From the NCBI RefSeq assembly GCF_004193775.1, contig NC_041012.1, positions 9,321,223-9,385,222 on the forward strand: 64,000 nucleotides of DNA. Reading direction: 5' to 3'. Numbering within the stretch: the stretch's first letter is position 1; every line of letters begins with the position of its first letter. The notes below the pieces were generated by a model, which worked only from the letters and a program-made list of their open reading frames with translations, had not been told where the DNA came from and did not search any database. Below, one piece after another: positions 24,391 to 36,900 of the stretch. The translations under genes and the position numbers were made by a program. The DNA comes from Glycine soja. Taxonomy: Eukaryota > Streptophyta > Magnoliopsida > Fabales > Fabaceae.

Positions 24391-25214
24391 GTATATCCCT
24401 TTTACGGAAGGACAAAACGGAAAAATTGCATAATTGTTAGGTGTAACAGTAATTTTGCTTGGTTCACGTAGAAATGCCCTTATTTTCTGCCCAATGAGGA
24501 GCCCATCCTCCCATTTAACCTTTTTTTTTTAATCCACCTGCACTTCAATGGAGCTAATCTAAATTTCAACTTTCAAGCCACTTATCCTTTCCTAGAAAAC
24601 TAGTTTTTTTTTAAGGCATAAAAAGAAATTTTATTTTTTTATTGGAAAATAAATATTATTAAATGGTATAGATGGATCGCAAGTTGTGTACGATAATACA
24701 ACTAGTATTTTAGTTTGTACAATTATGAGATTAATATTTTCTTATATAATTCAAATTTATAATAAATAAATATTTTTAATAGAATAATTATATTATAATT
24801 AAATTTTATGATAAAAAATAATAAATTTATATTGAATTTAAAATAAATAATCTATGTTGTCGTTCGTGATTAATTTTAATCATTGACAAATTCTTTAAAA
24901 AATTATTAAAATTTAGTGTTTTGAGTATTTTAGGTTGATTTAATAAATAAGATGTGAAAATTTTAAAATAAAAAGATTAAATTATTATTCTGGTACATTA
25001 TGTTTTAATGTTTTTTTTTGTACATTAATCCTTTAAGTTTCAAAAGTCTCATTTTTTTATCATTTATATTTTCTAATGATTCCTTTTAAACAAAGACAAC
25101 AAATATGTTAACAAAAACAAGTTATTTGTAGTTTTTTTTCCAATATAGTTTATGGGAATTTTCGTTTTAGTAACAATATACATGCTATGTAAAATATTAA
25201 GAGACCGTGATTAT

Positions 25215-26070
25215 CAGGGATGGATCCACATGTTGAGTTGCATTGGGGGGCACTTCCCCCACCAAATTTATTTTCTTACTTATATACGTATAATAAAAAA
25301 AATACCCTTATAAAAACAATAGGCCTATAAGATAATATTTTTAAAATATATAAAAATATAAGAAATAAAAAAAATAATAAGTTTATACTAAGTTTACTAT
25401 TTTATCCTTTTAATTTTTAGACTTAATTACTATTTGGGTCTGTTAACTTATTTTTTTTATTCAACTTGGTTCCTTTAATTTTAAAATATTAGATTTTTTT
25501 TTTAAATGAGTTTAATTTGATTCCATTTTTCTTCTATCGTCACCAAATATTTTCAAAATATGAGACCAAATTGAATCTATTTTAAAAAATAAAAACCTAA
25601 TTATAAATTTTTTAAAAATAAAAGGACTAAATTGAACCTAATATATATAAAAGGATTCCATTTACTAACTTACACTACATATTTTCATTTGAGTTATTTC
25701 ATCTCAATTTCTAAACAGAGCAAGAAATGGATTAAGAGAAATGGATTAAGAGAATTTGTCGTTTAAAATGGTTCTCTCGAATTAATTTTGTGAAGAATAG
25801 AATAAACAATCGCATAAGAAAAGATGAATGATTAGTTGGTTACATATATAAAGATATATTTTTTTAATGATATTGACAATGAAAAAATCACAAGACGTTT
25901 TCAATGAAAATGCATAAAGAACAATTATAATTGATAGAAATTTAAGTATTTTTATTATTCTTTTTTTATGAAATTTTTTATTTTGTAAAAATTTGTTATA
26001 TTTTTATTTTGTAAAAATATTATAAATTATTTATTTCTTCCACGGAGAAATATTCTTGGATCCTTCACTA
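25215..26070. mobile_element. Probable non-autonomous hAT element
   Basis: The left end CAGGGATGGATCCA and the right end, which in reverse complement reads TAGTGAAGGATCCA, match at 11 of 14 positions and have the CAGxG start of hAT elements. The flanking 8-mers (GTGATTAT and ATGGTTAT) agree at 6 of 8 positions, as an eroded 8-bp target duplication would. A G-rich then C-rich stretch just inside the left end is also common in plant hATs. The interior is AT-rich and non-coding. Confidence 0.5.
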
Positions 26071-26249
26071 ATGGTTATATCACATGGATTAATCTTTTCA
26101 AAAGGTTAAAACTCCCAAGTGAAGACACAAATTTTATATTTCTAACATGTATCATTTTTCCTAAAATTTAATTGTTGTTTAATCTCATCTCATGCATGAA
26201 CAGTACTTAGACCCATGAAACATGTGTAGCTCAAACATCTTGTATCAAG

Positions 26250-27395
26250 CAAAATTTAAAGTTATTTGATTTGTGTTATAGGTTTTAATCAATTCAAATT
26301 TAGATGTTGTTCACCTTTTAGATTGTTATTTGATGCTTTTGAACTTTATTAGATTGTTATGAAATAGTAAGAGTTCAATTTAAATAGCTTTTAAGTAATT
26401 GAAAAATGTAAAATTTGATATTTAGATATTCTAACCCCGTGATATCAACATAGGTAATAAGTTTTGTGAAAAACATCAAATTAAAAAGGAAAAAGTTCAA
26501 CAAATAGTTCAAAAGGAACTAAAACATTCATGACTTGGAATTATCTTGACAAGTTTGTTGATCATAAAGAAACAAATTATAAAAATTATGGTAAAGTCTA
26601 CGTGGCAAGAGATACTAGTGTGACTTTAAACATAAGAAAGCATGCAAATAAATGTGTTGTAGAAAGAGAAATATTTTTTTTTTATTTGTCTCTAAATCAA
26701 GAAAAGTATAAGAAAATTTGTAAGATAATCATCAAATACGACTATCATTTATCTTTTGTTGAACACGAAAGAGTTAAGGTTTTGCATTGCCTTTTAAACC
26801 CTCATGCTAAAACAATATTTAAAAATATGACAGTCAAATGTTCTAAATTGTATGAGAAAGAAAAAGAAAACCTCAAATGTTATTCACAGTTCATTCCTGA
26901 TTTATTTTTTTGTTTAACGTGTTATCTATAGTTACCAATCACTATTATATGGTGTTGACTATGCACTCTATTACTGAGAGTTATAGAGAAACAAAATGCT
27001 TAGTATCACATTGGTAATCTGGTACTTGGCTAAGTTATTGATTTTGTTAAAAGATTATCCATAAAATATATTAAGACTCCTACAATGTTATTCTATCACT
27101 GTTCTCATCTTGGATCCTAAACAAGTTTTAACAAATTTTAAAGTTATTTGATTATTGTTATTTTGGTCTTAGTCAACTCCAATTTAGATTTTATTCGACC
27201 TTTTAATTGTTATTTGATGCTAAGATTGTTATGAAATTGTATGAGTTTACTTTAAACAACATATTAGGCAATTACAAAGTATGAATTTGATATTTAAATT
27301 ATTCTAATCTTGTGATGTCATCGTAGTAATATGTCTTTGTGAAGGGTATACAATTGAGGAGGACCAAGTTGAAGAAAGTTCAACGACTACTTAAA
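26250..27395 (+). mobile_element. hAT transposase relic flanked by ~250-bp direct repeats
   Basis: A decayed transposase frame sits between two imperfect direct repeats of about 250 bp (about 26250-26520 and 27110-27395). Both repeats contain AAAGTTATTTGATT and, further on, TGTTATTTGATGCT, then a stretch ending in AAGTTCAAC. The repeats may be pieces of the transposon's own intron or linker sequence duplicated during decay. Confidence 0.55.
26530..26931 (+). pseudogene. BED-finger hAT transposase (RICESLEEPER-like) fragment
   Basis: The open frame of 133 residues starts WNYLDKFVDHKE, the usual beginning of a BED zinc-finger hAT transposase. It then has VTLNIRKHANKC (the His-containing end of the BED finger), YHLSFVEHERVKVLHCLLNP and a stretch near KLYEKEKENLK. 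These are in the right order for this family, but the finger has lost its paired Cys and the RNase H-like core and dimerisation domain are missing. It is a dead relic. Confidence 0.75.
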
Positions 27396-28156
27396 AAATA
27401 TACTAAAATATTTGTAGTGAGTGTATGAAAATAAGTGAGTTATACATCTATAAATAAATTTTGGCAAAAAAATTAATTGGAGTTCGTTTTGCTAAGTGTA
27501 CATGTGATCACGTGCTTAAATGTTTCGTAAGTTTATCTTTTAATCAATTATGATCATGACCGAATTACTTCCTATCACGTTTGAAAGATTTATTAGGGCG
27601 TGATAATCCCCAACTTATGGTTTAAAGCGGATTTATCTCCCATAATAAATACTCGATCTTGAAACCATCGAGGTTAATATGATATTTTTAATGTATAGTA
27701 AGAAATAAGATGATTAAAAATGAATTGCAATAAGGTGTAAAACAGGCAAGTGTTGGTTGTTGATAATACACTAAAAACACAGGCATATTAATAAGGAGAA
27801 GAAGATATATGGTGCTTGGCAGGTAAGAAACCTAGTAGTAGCGAATCCATTGAGCACGCAACACGTGAAGGAATCGATGACGTGTCGTTAAAAGAAAGTG
27901 ATAGGATAAGATGGAAAAATGGCGAGAAGCACACGGGAAAACAACCCCACTGGCCTCAACTTCACCAACGCCGACGTGTCTCCGTGGAGCAGAGCAGCCA
28001 CCACGAAAATAAAAAGAAAGAAGCACACAACCACAGTCAACGTTTGTATCTATCTGCATTAAACCCAACTGCACTCTCTCTCTCTCTCTGCTTTGTTTGT
28101 AGCACTAAAACCCTATTCATCTCTTTTTTGTTTATTCTTACCATTTTCTCATCATC

Positions 28157-29356
28157 ATGATGGCTCCTTCTCAGCCACCTCATTGGGCCCCATCTCCATC
28201 TCTAACACCAACACCAATCCTCCACAAGTCTTTCTTTCCCCCACCGTCAAACTCGCCGGCGGTTGACTTCAGTCCGCCCTTGATTGCAATGGTCGTCGTC
28301 GTCGCCGCCGCTTTCCTCGTCGTCACCTACTCCCGCCTCATCGCGCGCCACCTCAGACCTCCCATCCACCGCCTCCTCCGCCGCTTCCGTCGACGCCGCT
28401 TCCTCCCATCCTCCGTCGGCGACCTCGAGTCCTTACCCTACGAGTCTCCCTTTGATGGACCGCACGTGTTCTCTCCTTACGGTTTGGACGAAACGGTGAT
28501 TAAAACAATTCCGTTTTCGCTTTACACCGCGAAATACGACGCTCGTTTTGACGAGTCTCGCAACGACTGCGCCGTTTGCCTTCTCGAATTCGAAGACGAT
28601 GATTACGTGAGAACGCTTCCCATTTGTTCGCACACGTTCCACGTGGACTGCATCGACGCGTGGCTTCGCTCGCACGCTAACTGTCCTCTCTGCCGCGCCG
28701 GAGTTCTCTGCACCGATTCACCTTTCACTCCGATGATGGCTGCCAGAATCCGACCAAGCTTCGACGACGACACAATTCTCCACCGTATCAGTATAGATCC
28801 TCTCATCGATCCGCCGCTGCTGCCTGCGGCGGCTATCTCCTCCGTGCCGGAGATTACTCCCTGCGTCGACGAGAATTCTCCAAGGAGGAACCAGAACCAT
28901 GCAAACGTGAATTCAGAGGATTGTTTTAGGGATTTTCTGCTGAAGAGATCGTACTCGTTCGGATTTGAACGGAGTCTGGCGTCGGAGAGGATGGTGATGG
29001 AACCGGCGACAGCGTCGCCGTGGCGGTACCGGAGAGGGAGTAGTAGTTTCTGGAGCAAGAGGCCTTCGCCGTTTGGATCGTTGGGGAAGCCGAGGGTGTT
29101 TTCGTTTAGGTATTATAGAGGAATGAAGTCACCGTTCTTCCGGCGGAGGGGATTTTTTCCGTTGTCGGAGTCGAGCGTGAGGTACGGCGGCGGCGGCGGC
29201 GGCGGGGGGAGCTCGTCGCGGCGGAGCAAGTCGATAGCAAGTCCGATGTTTCTGCGGTCGTCGGGGGTGACGTCGGCGGCGGCGTTCTCGTCGAGCAGGC
29301 TGAGGTGCGGGGATCCCGAGGCGCTTCTTTCGCCGGAGAGGTTTAACGGGAGGTGA
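28157..29356 (+). CDS. ATL65: ATL-family RING-H2 E3 ubiquitin ligase (ATL65-like)
   Basis: A single exon of 399 residues, as usual for ATL genes. In order: a Pro-rich N-terminus (1-41), a transmembrane helix (about 42-60), a basic stretch, the GLD motif (109-111, [11 protein letters not shown]), and the RING-H2 finger (138-180). The finger ligands are C138, C141, C157, H159, H162, C165, C176 and C179, with the conserved Trp in DAWL. The long C-terminal tail is Ser/Arg-rich and includes a run of eight Gly near residue 347. ATL proteins are membrane-anchored E3 ligases, many of them fast stress-response genes. Similarity to Arabidopsis ATL65 (At3g18930) is from memory, and the substrate is unknown. 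The 5' half is very GC-rich compared with its surroundings. The start is ATGATGG at 28157, the first ATG of a long frame with the membrane helix in place. Confidence 0.93.
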   Translation: MMAPSQPPHWAPSPSLTPTPILHKSFFPPPSNSPAVDFSPPLIAMVVVVAAAFLVVTYSRLIARHLRPPIHRLLRRFRRRRFLPSSVGDLESLPYESPFDGPHVFSPYGLDETVIKTIPFSLYTAKYDARFDESRNDCAVCLLEFEDDDYVRTLPICSHTFHVDCIDAWLRSHANCPLCRAGVLCTDSPFTPMMAARIRPSFDDDTILHRISIDPLIDPPLLPAAAISSVPEITPCVDENSPRRNQNHANVNSEDCFRDFLLKRSYSFGFERSLASERMVMEPATASPWRYRRGSSSFWSKRPSPFGSLGKPRVFSFRYYRGMKSPFFRRRGFFPLSESSVRYGGGGGGGGSSSRRSKSIASPMFLRSSGVTSAAAFSSSRLRCGDPEALLSPERFNGR

Positions 29357-32300
29357 AAATAAAGGAAGGGTTGAAAAAGTGTTAGTAGAATTTTTGAAAT
29401 GAATGAGAATGGCCGGCAAGAGGACACGTGGCGGAGAGTGATTGGTGGAGGGGGTTGATCGGAGATGGGTGGAGGGATGAGGTAAAGGAGGAATTAAATG
29501 GAGGATGGTCGCATGCGGTTTAATTTAATGAGACGGTCTGGCAATTTGTAGAGAGTCATTAATGAATGGTAGGAAGAGCATTTAATTGGAGAGAGAACTA
29601 AGACATTTCATGCTGAGAAGTGATTAGTAAGGACTGAAGAGAGTTTCTTTTTCTTTTCTTTTCTTTTTTTTCTCTCTCTCTAAATATATCTATTATTCTC
29701 TGTGTCTGTGGTGGTGGGGGGAAGAGGGTTTTTAAAGAGGATTGGATTTTGTATTTTCATGTACTTGTATTTTACAAACAAAAGAGGTTTTGGCTTCTTG
29801 ATGAGGGGTTTCGGAGTTTTGTAGTGGTTTCTTTATGCACCGACTGAACTCCCCATGTGGAAGGATTGAAGATGCAAATGAGATGTGGTGACCTAGGTGA
29901 CTCTCTAGGTTTATGCCCGCAGACGCAAGGCATTAATTGTGGCATTGGGTATGTTGACAAGCAACATTGGTTGATTCCTTTAGTGTTTGTGTGTGTGACT
30001 CTGCTGTGAATTCTTTCTTCGTCAGATAATTAATGCCATTTATAAGATTTTGAATTTTGGAATCTTTTGTGATCAATGCCATGTCCGATTTCCACTTTTT
30101 TTCCTTTTCCTTTTTAATTAGTGCGGATTGGGGAAGCTAAACTCACTTTTTTCCTTAAATAATAAATAATAAGAGTGCTAACGTTGCTGTAAATAATGTC
30201 TTTCTACCAAAATAACAATGATTTTTACTTGGCTCTTCAACTAATTGGCTCAACTGAAAGTCGCTACGTACTTAATCATCCTCCTAATCTATAAATTTAG
30301 GTAAATCATGGGGAGTTGTGGATGTCATTCAAAGTTTACGTGGTGAGGGGCAATGTGGAGCCTCGCATATGGAAAATTTAAGTGTAATTTGATGTTTTGC
30401 TGTAACGTTTTGTCTACATCAACTTCTATTCCATGCCTTTCAACGCCCATGTTTGTGAATCTACCTACGTCGTCTCTCTCAAAATGTGAACTCCATGAAA
30501 CCACTTTTTTCTTTTTCTGACAAAACAGATCTAAAGGCATAGTCAAGCTTTGGCATTTTGGCCACCAATAGTGGTAGTAGCTTTTTTGGTTTGTCTTGCT
30601 TTTTACCCATAATTAGCAATAGTGGTAAACTTGTGGAGCTAATAAGCTATCATGCACAGTCAACGTGAGCTTCACAATCTGTCTTCAAGCCCAAACCTAA
30701 ACCTAACCCTTCTCTGAGTTGTAAGTGCACAAACCGGCCCATTAGATTTCAAGTTGGTCCCAAGTGCATATCAAAATATAAAAACAAGAGGAGTGGCAGC
30801 AACATATTTTTATTAACTTATTTTAAAAAAAATTAATTGGTTAAAATTTATTAAAAACTATAAAATCAAGAGAAAGTATCATTAAATATAATGTAAAACC
30901 TACTAAATTTTATCATTTTCAATAAATTTTAATATCTTTCTTAATATTTCTCTAAAAACACATCTCACGAAATATCTTTCCTCTCTTTGTTGCATTTTTG
31001 TTTTGTTCGAAAAACCAAAATACGTGGCCAGAGGAAAGGATATGTAATTCATCCGAGACATGCATTGACATCGAGTTAAGAGGTTACTACATTATCAAAT
31101 CAAAATCTGTAATATCCATCTGTTGTAGTTACATGCATTATTAATGTTGCAGCTAACATTAAAGATAGCACAAAAAGTTAGGTATAGGTTTTCTTTTTAG
31201 TATAGTATTTTGTAGTTTTTTTATTTGCTGGTGAAAGATTTTATAATTGATTCTTAATAAAATTAGAAGAACACTACTTTAAGTATTGATCATACTATTA
31301 TTTATTCATAATTAATCTACTACTCTTTTATCTTTTCAACTTGATGATAAGGCGAGAATTTTTCGATTTTTTTAGAAACTATCTTTGCTAATTAAAATTT
31401 TAGAACTCTACTTCTCTCTCACACACATTTATAATAGTGGTACTATATAATTTAGAACAATTCACTTCAACGCACAGTTTTTTTTGGAACGCATGAGCCT
31501 AATCTATACTATCGATCTGTTTTTAGTATCCACATAAATGTTTCTACTATAGCATTAGAAAATTTGACAATTGCCATACATGTTTGATAAAGGGTCCACA
31601 TCATGTGCTTGCGAAATAATTCTATGAAGTTAAATGCATATCCATTCAGATTACCAAGAAAATAAATGTATTTGTATCCATTTTCTAGCTAGGTAGCCAG
31701 TATCCACTTTCTCAGTAGGCCGAACGCAGAGACAAATTTATTATTTGTTGTGACTCGTGAGTATTCAATTAAGGTCAGCTCAACTATATATATATATAGT
31801 GCATTTGTCAATTGTCATTTGATTACTTAAGCTAGGGCAGTGTACATTATTGTTTAGAGAATAGCACCTAATAATAAGTTCTGTTACAACAATTCGCACC
31901 AATGCAAACTTCTTTTTCTAGGAGTGAACTAACTTGATGCATGATCACTTGTTTTGGAATTCGGATATACATAAGTCACTGATATTTAACCTACTCTTGT
32001 AGGCAAATCACACGAGTTGCCTAACCTATCTAAAAAGTTTTTTTCTTTCTTTTTTCTATGGTTTACTTGTCCATATAGATATAGTATCGTTTTGTTTTTC
32101 GATACATGATTCAATTCATCGTTACCCCAATTGTTAAAATGTCAATACTTGGGAAGACACGGTAAAGAATACAACAAACAAAACGTGCAAGTGAAAATAT
32201 AAAAGAAAAAAAAAGGTTTGACTTGATATTTCTGCTGATGAAATTCTTAAACTGAAAAATACAGAATGAAAGTGCCATTGGTCATTGGGTTCATTTTTCT

Positions 32301-33260
32301 ACACAATCGAAATAAAAGACGAGCTATGGTTCCAAGTCAATGCGTGAGCAATGTAAATGACACTTCTATTAGCCGGATGATGCAGGGTGTTGCATTATTT
32401 GTCAGCCAAGTGGATTCACTAGCTATCAGCTGAGACCATTAATTCGCCCATATTAGTATATATAGTAACCTTTAATTAATTACTAGCAGCTTCTAATCAT
32501 ATACTACCACAGTGCAATCGTAAGAACTACAGTAATGTGGATTTGTGAGTTGATTATGCTTATTTTATTACTTGGGCTTAATTGAGATGGTGTTACTTAC
32601 GCTTTATTAATGGTCTTGATGAATTTGTGTCTAGAATATGCAACTTGGTTAAAGACTTATAAAAAAGTAAATATTATTTTTTATTGAAATGCATAAAAAT
32701 AAACCTTTTATAATTTTTAAATGCGTTTTCATATAATTTTTTATAAATAACATTATCTTCTAATTTCTTAACTAGTGTTTTAATTAGGACACTAACCAAC
32801 AAAACCTATAAAAAAAATCAACAATTTACAATGGTGATTCGACTGTTTATAACCAAATAAGTTTGAATAAGTGTCAAAATATATTTTACTTTCCCACCAC
32901 TACATTAAAAATGAAAATTTGAAGAGAAGAAGAATTAAGACTATAAAGTATATATTAATGGTGGAGAGTGAAAACCAGAAGTTATCAATAGTGATCACTG
33001 CTAAAAGTTACTAAAACTAGTTATTAGAAGTTATTTGTAGTTATGATTTTTTTTTTTGTTTATAAATACCAATTTATACAATATAATAAGGTTGAAAACT
33101 TTGTCATTAAAACTTTACAAAGTCATACATTTGAATTTTATTTTATTTTTTTATTTTCCTTTGCAATTTATTTTCTTGATCTATTATAAAAATTATTGAA
33201 AAGTTTTCCAAATTGAGACTTGGAATCATAGGTTTAGATAAAGTTACAAAATTTCATGAA

Positions 33261-33348
<88 letters not shown>

Positions 33349-33990
33349 CACACGCAGTATCCGTATTGTGTTTATTAGCAATTATTTTCTTACTAATGTA
33401 ATTAAGTAGTAACCACTAATTAAACCAGTATGCAGGCGAGGGGTGCAACAAATTAATTAGGGTTAAGCTTAGTACCTTAAAATATACTGTACTTAGTTTG
33501 GGGTTTTGATATTATAGATATATATACTAAAAAATTACATAATTATATAAAAAAGACTGCATCCAAACCCACACTAATTACATATTTGTTTAGTTTTTAT
33601 TTTTTTAACAAAACTTTTTTTTATCCGTGAAAATTAAAATTATACCTTCTCGACAAAAAAAAAAAAAATAACACTAGTGCATCTCTTTGACAGAACAAAA
33701 ATGTCTAGTTGTCAATAGGAGAGATGAGAGATATAGAGGTAAGGCAGCTTGACAGCGAAAATAAATGCTACAAGGTGGTTGCATTGCCGAAAACATACAG
33801 TGTTCCAAACCGTTACATAAATAACTAGTAGAGATATGATATTCATATCCAAAACGTAATCTAGGAATTTATTGCTAAAGCCTTCAGCTCAACCAACTCT
33901 TCTAACGCCATGTCTCAGTTAAATTCATCTACCAATCTTTAAAGGCCTTTCGACAACAATTGAATCCCCATATATCTTTTGCACATAACA
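29357..33990. other. Intergenic region between ATL and LACS2-like genes
   Basis: About 4.6 kb. The first 400 bp hold the ATL 3' UTR with a CT-rich tract near 29645-29685. The remainder is AT-rich and includes the dinucleotide repeat at 33.26 kb. I see no gene in it. The short frame at 33213-33401 is only translated microsatellite. Confidence 0.55.
33264..33340. repeat. (AT)n microsatellite, about 38 units
   Basis: An uninterrupted TA dinucleotide tract of about 77 bp, followed by a short CA tract. It is likely to be highly polymorphic. Confidence 0.97.
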
Positions 33991-36900
33991 ATGCCGGAGT
34001 TGTACTCTGTGAAGGTGGAAGAGGCAAGGCCTGCAACTCATGAAAAGCCATCAGCAGGTCCTGTCTACAGGTGCATTTATGCCAAGGATGCTTTGACTCA
34101 GTTACCTTCTCATTTTCAATCTCCATGGCAATTCTTCAGGTTACTTTCATTTCTTTTCAATTTTCATTAATAGAAAAGCATTCCATGTTCCTATGTGTCA
34201 AAAAGAACTCAAATCATTCTTTGCATTTCACGCAGTTTTATTTTAGACGTTAACAGATCCAAAAACAAAAAAAGAATTAGATGTTAAGCTAATTCATTTC
34301 CTGAATTCTACTTACATCTTTTAGAAATAATTTTGATGTTAAATAAAATAAAAAGATGTTTATTTAAGATTAAAAAATAGATGTTAAGTTAAATTATGGA
34401 TAACTATATTTGATGTTAAATTAAAAAAGACTTTTAAAAAATAACAAATGGTTCATGCAGGTCTTGAACCTACACGTTATTAATATGATGTTCTAACCAA
34501 TTGAACTAATAGATCAATTTTTACATATTTTAAACTCTTTTTTTTATTAAATAAGAGTTATTGATAAACAATCAAAGATTGAAATAATTTTTTTATTGAT
34601 AAATAATTTTATCCAAACGCAAACGCGAATTGATAAAATCCAAATTATTGTTAAAAATATCCAAAATTATTTTATCCAAACGCGAATAACGCAAGTAACA
34701 AATGTAATCTCTCTAATGAAGATTGAATTCGAAGTCGTACAATGAGTTGTAGTTGTAGTGGGGTTTGGAAATCATTCTTAGCAGTTTCGATGATTCCCTA
34801 TGCAGGGACACGACAACGAGGTGCCCCAGCAACCCAATGCTGGGTCGGCGTCAAAAATCCGATTCCAAGGTACCAACTTTTTAATGTGTTTTTGTTTCTT
34901 CCATCATTTCTTACTTACAGTGTTACAGTAGCTTGGCAATTCTAGTTTAGACTTTATTTGTCGCATATCATTTTTTTGTAGTTTTGCTCCTTATGTGTTA
35001 TTTATTGATAAAATATTTTTTCTTAAATATAATAATTTAGTAGTAGTATATATTTGGATAAATAGTTAAATTCGTGTGTGATGTAATAATAAATTGATCT
35101 TTATAATATAAAAAACACAAATTTAATATGTAAAAAAAATACGATAATCTAATAATTAATTTATCATACTTTTTACACTTTTTAGAAACAAATTTGATTA
35201 TTTATCTTATATATTTTATATTTTATGGGTAAATGACCTTTTATCTCAAAAATGTATAAGAATGTGAATTTAGTTTATAAAAGAAAGAAATTCCTGTTTT
35301 AAACTTTTACTATTTGAATATGTAAAAAGTAGAATAATAATTATGTTGTGTCTTACTATAACCTGTTAAATTAATCCCTCAACTTTACACTTTAATACTA
35401 ATCCAATTGTCAAATTTATCTTTGTACACTAAGGCTTATGAACATAGCATGCATTAAGTACACTATGTGAACATTGAACTGAATTTGCAGGTGGGTCCCT
35501 ATCAATGGATCACATATCAGGAGGCTTATGATGCTGCCATACGAATGGGTTCCGCCATGAGAAGCCGTGGTGTCAATCCTGTAACACATCTTGCTTTATT
35601 TAAGATACTACGTATTGGGAAATACGTATGCAATTAATCTAACTCGTGCTTTTGTATAACAAGGGATACCGTTGTGGCATATATGGGTCCAACTGCCCCG
35701 AATGGATAATTGCAATGCAGGTATGACACCATGTTTTTTTAGGGGAAATTACACTTAACCAACTCTTTTAGTATGTTAATCACAATTAGTTATGAACTTG
35801 AATTAAGTAATTATCTGGTTAAAGAGAAATTATAACAACATATTCTTTCACACAAACTCAGCTAATAGAGAGTGAGCACATTGGGAATTCATTCAATAAT
35901 TGAAGAGTATGTTTAGAAAGAGTGTGTTGCTAACATTTTTCTATTGTTCCTAATTAAAATTATGATTAGGCAACTAAAAAGTTAGTTCTCTAACCTTGTT
36001 TGTATTATTGTACTTCACTTAACATCACAAGGATTGATACCTTATAACTATATTTTATGTTTATCCTTAGTAATTTTTCCAGTGGGACTTGAGTGACACG
36101 ATTCAAATTTGCTGTTTGCAGGCTTGCAATAGCTATGCAGTAACCTATGTCCCATTATATGACACCCTGGGTTTGTGTTTTGTTCCTTTCCCAATCACTC
36201 TCAAGGTGTTTTGCTTTTACTTTCCCCAAAGAACTTGGCAACTCAGAGTTTGTCATGTATCTTTTACACTCACATCATTCAGCTAGAAAACGACTCTAAA
36301 TTTATGCCTAGCAGGTCCTAATGCCGTGGAGTTTATCATAAACCATGCTGAAGTTTCGATTGCATTTGTACAGGATAGCAAGATTCCTTCTGTAAGTTCT
36401 ATCATATTTCTTGGAGCACAACCTTTATTTTTTCCTTGGAGGGATTTTGATTTCAGCAAGATGAACCATCTGAAAGTTTTTCTTTCCCTCTATTATTCTG
36501 GATGCTAGCTTTGTATGTTAGATACCTTCAAGGCTTCAACATATAACTATTGCAATTGATCATCAATCTGTTTCCTTACAAATTGTAGGATGAGAAAAGT
36601 CATTAGTAGCTTTTAAAATGAGTTATATAAATATATTTTCTGATATTTCTGTAAACCACTTGCTTAAAACAATAGTTAAAATCTGGTATTCTATTTGAAA
36701 CTGACAGAATGTTGCACATACTGCTAGCTCTTTTTTATATTGTTATTTGCTGTACTTCTTGTAACATTTTAAGTTATCCTTTGAGCTTCTTGAAGATAAC
36801 TAGCCTATCATCTGGGACAGCATTGGATATTTCTCTAATATGTTTGTTTCCCCCCCATTCCTACTGAAGTGATGACTGTTTCCACAGGTTTTGTCATGCC

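Larger units (their letters stand above)
23986..28156. other. Transposon-rich spacer between TOM6 and the ATL gene
   Basis: About 4.2 kb, mostly very AT-rich. It holds short palindromes (24.09-24.37 kb), a probable non-autonomous hAT element (25.2-26.1 kb) and a hAT transposase relic with flanking direct repeats (26.25-27.4 kb). The last 350 bp are the ATL promoter and leader. These contain a CACGTG G-box at 27862-27867 and a CT-rich leader repeat near 28075-28090. Confidence 0.6.

Noticed and set aside
27816..28160. Open frame ending at the ATL start codon, looking like a coupled upstream frame
   Set aside because: It opens with TTG rather than ATG and covers promoter and CT-rich leader sequence; composition is not protein-like.
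28433..29427. Long minus-strand frames opposite the ATL gene
   Set aside because: Shadows of the GC-rich ATL exon; no domains.
33213..33401. Open frame with Ile-Tyr repeats
   Set aside because: Translated TA microsatellite, not a gene.
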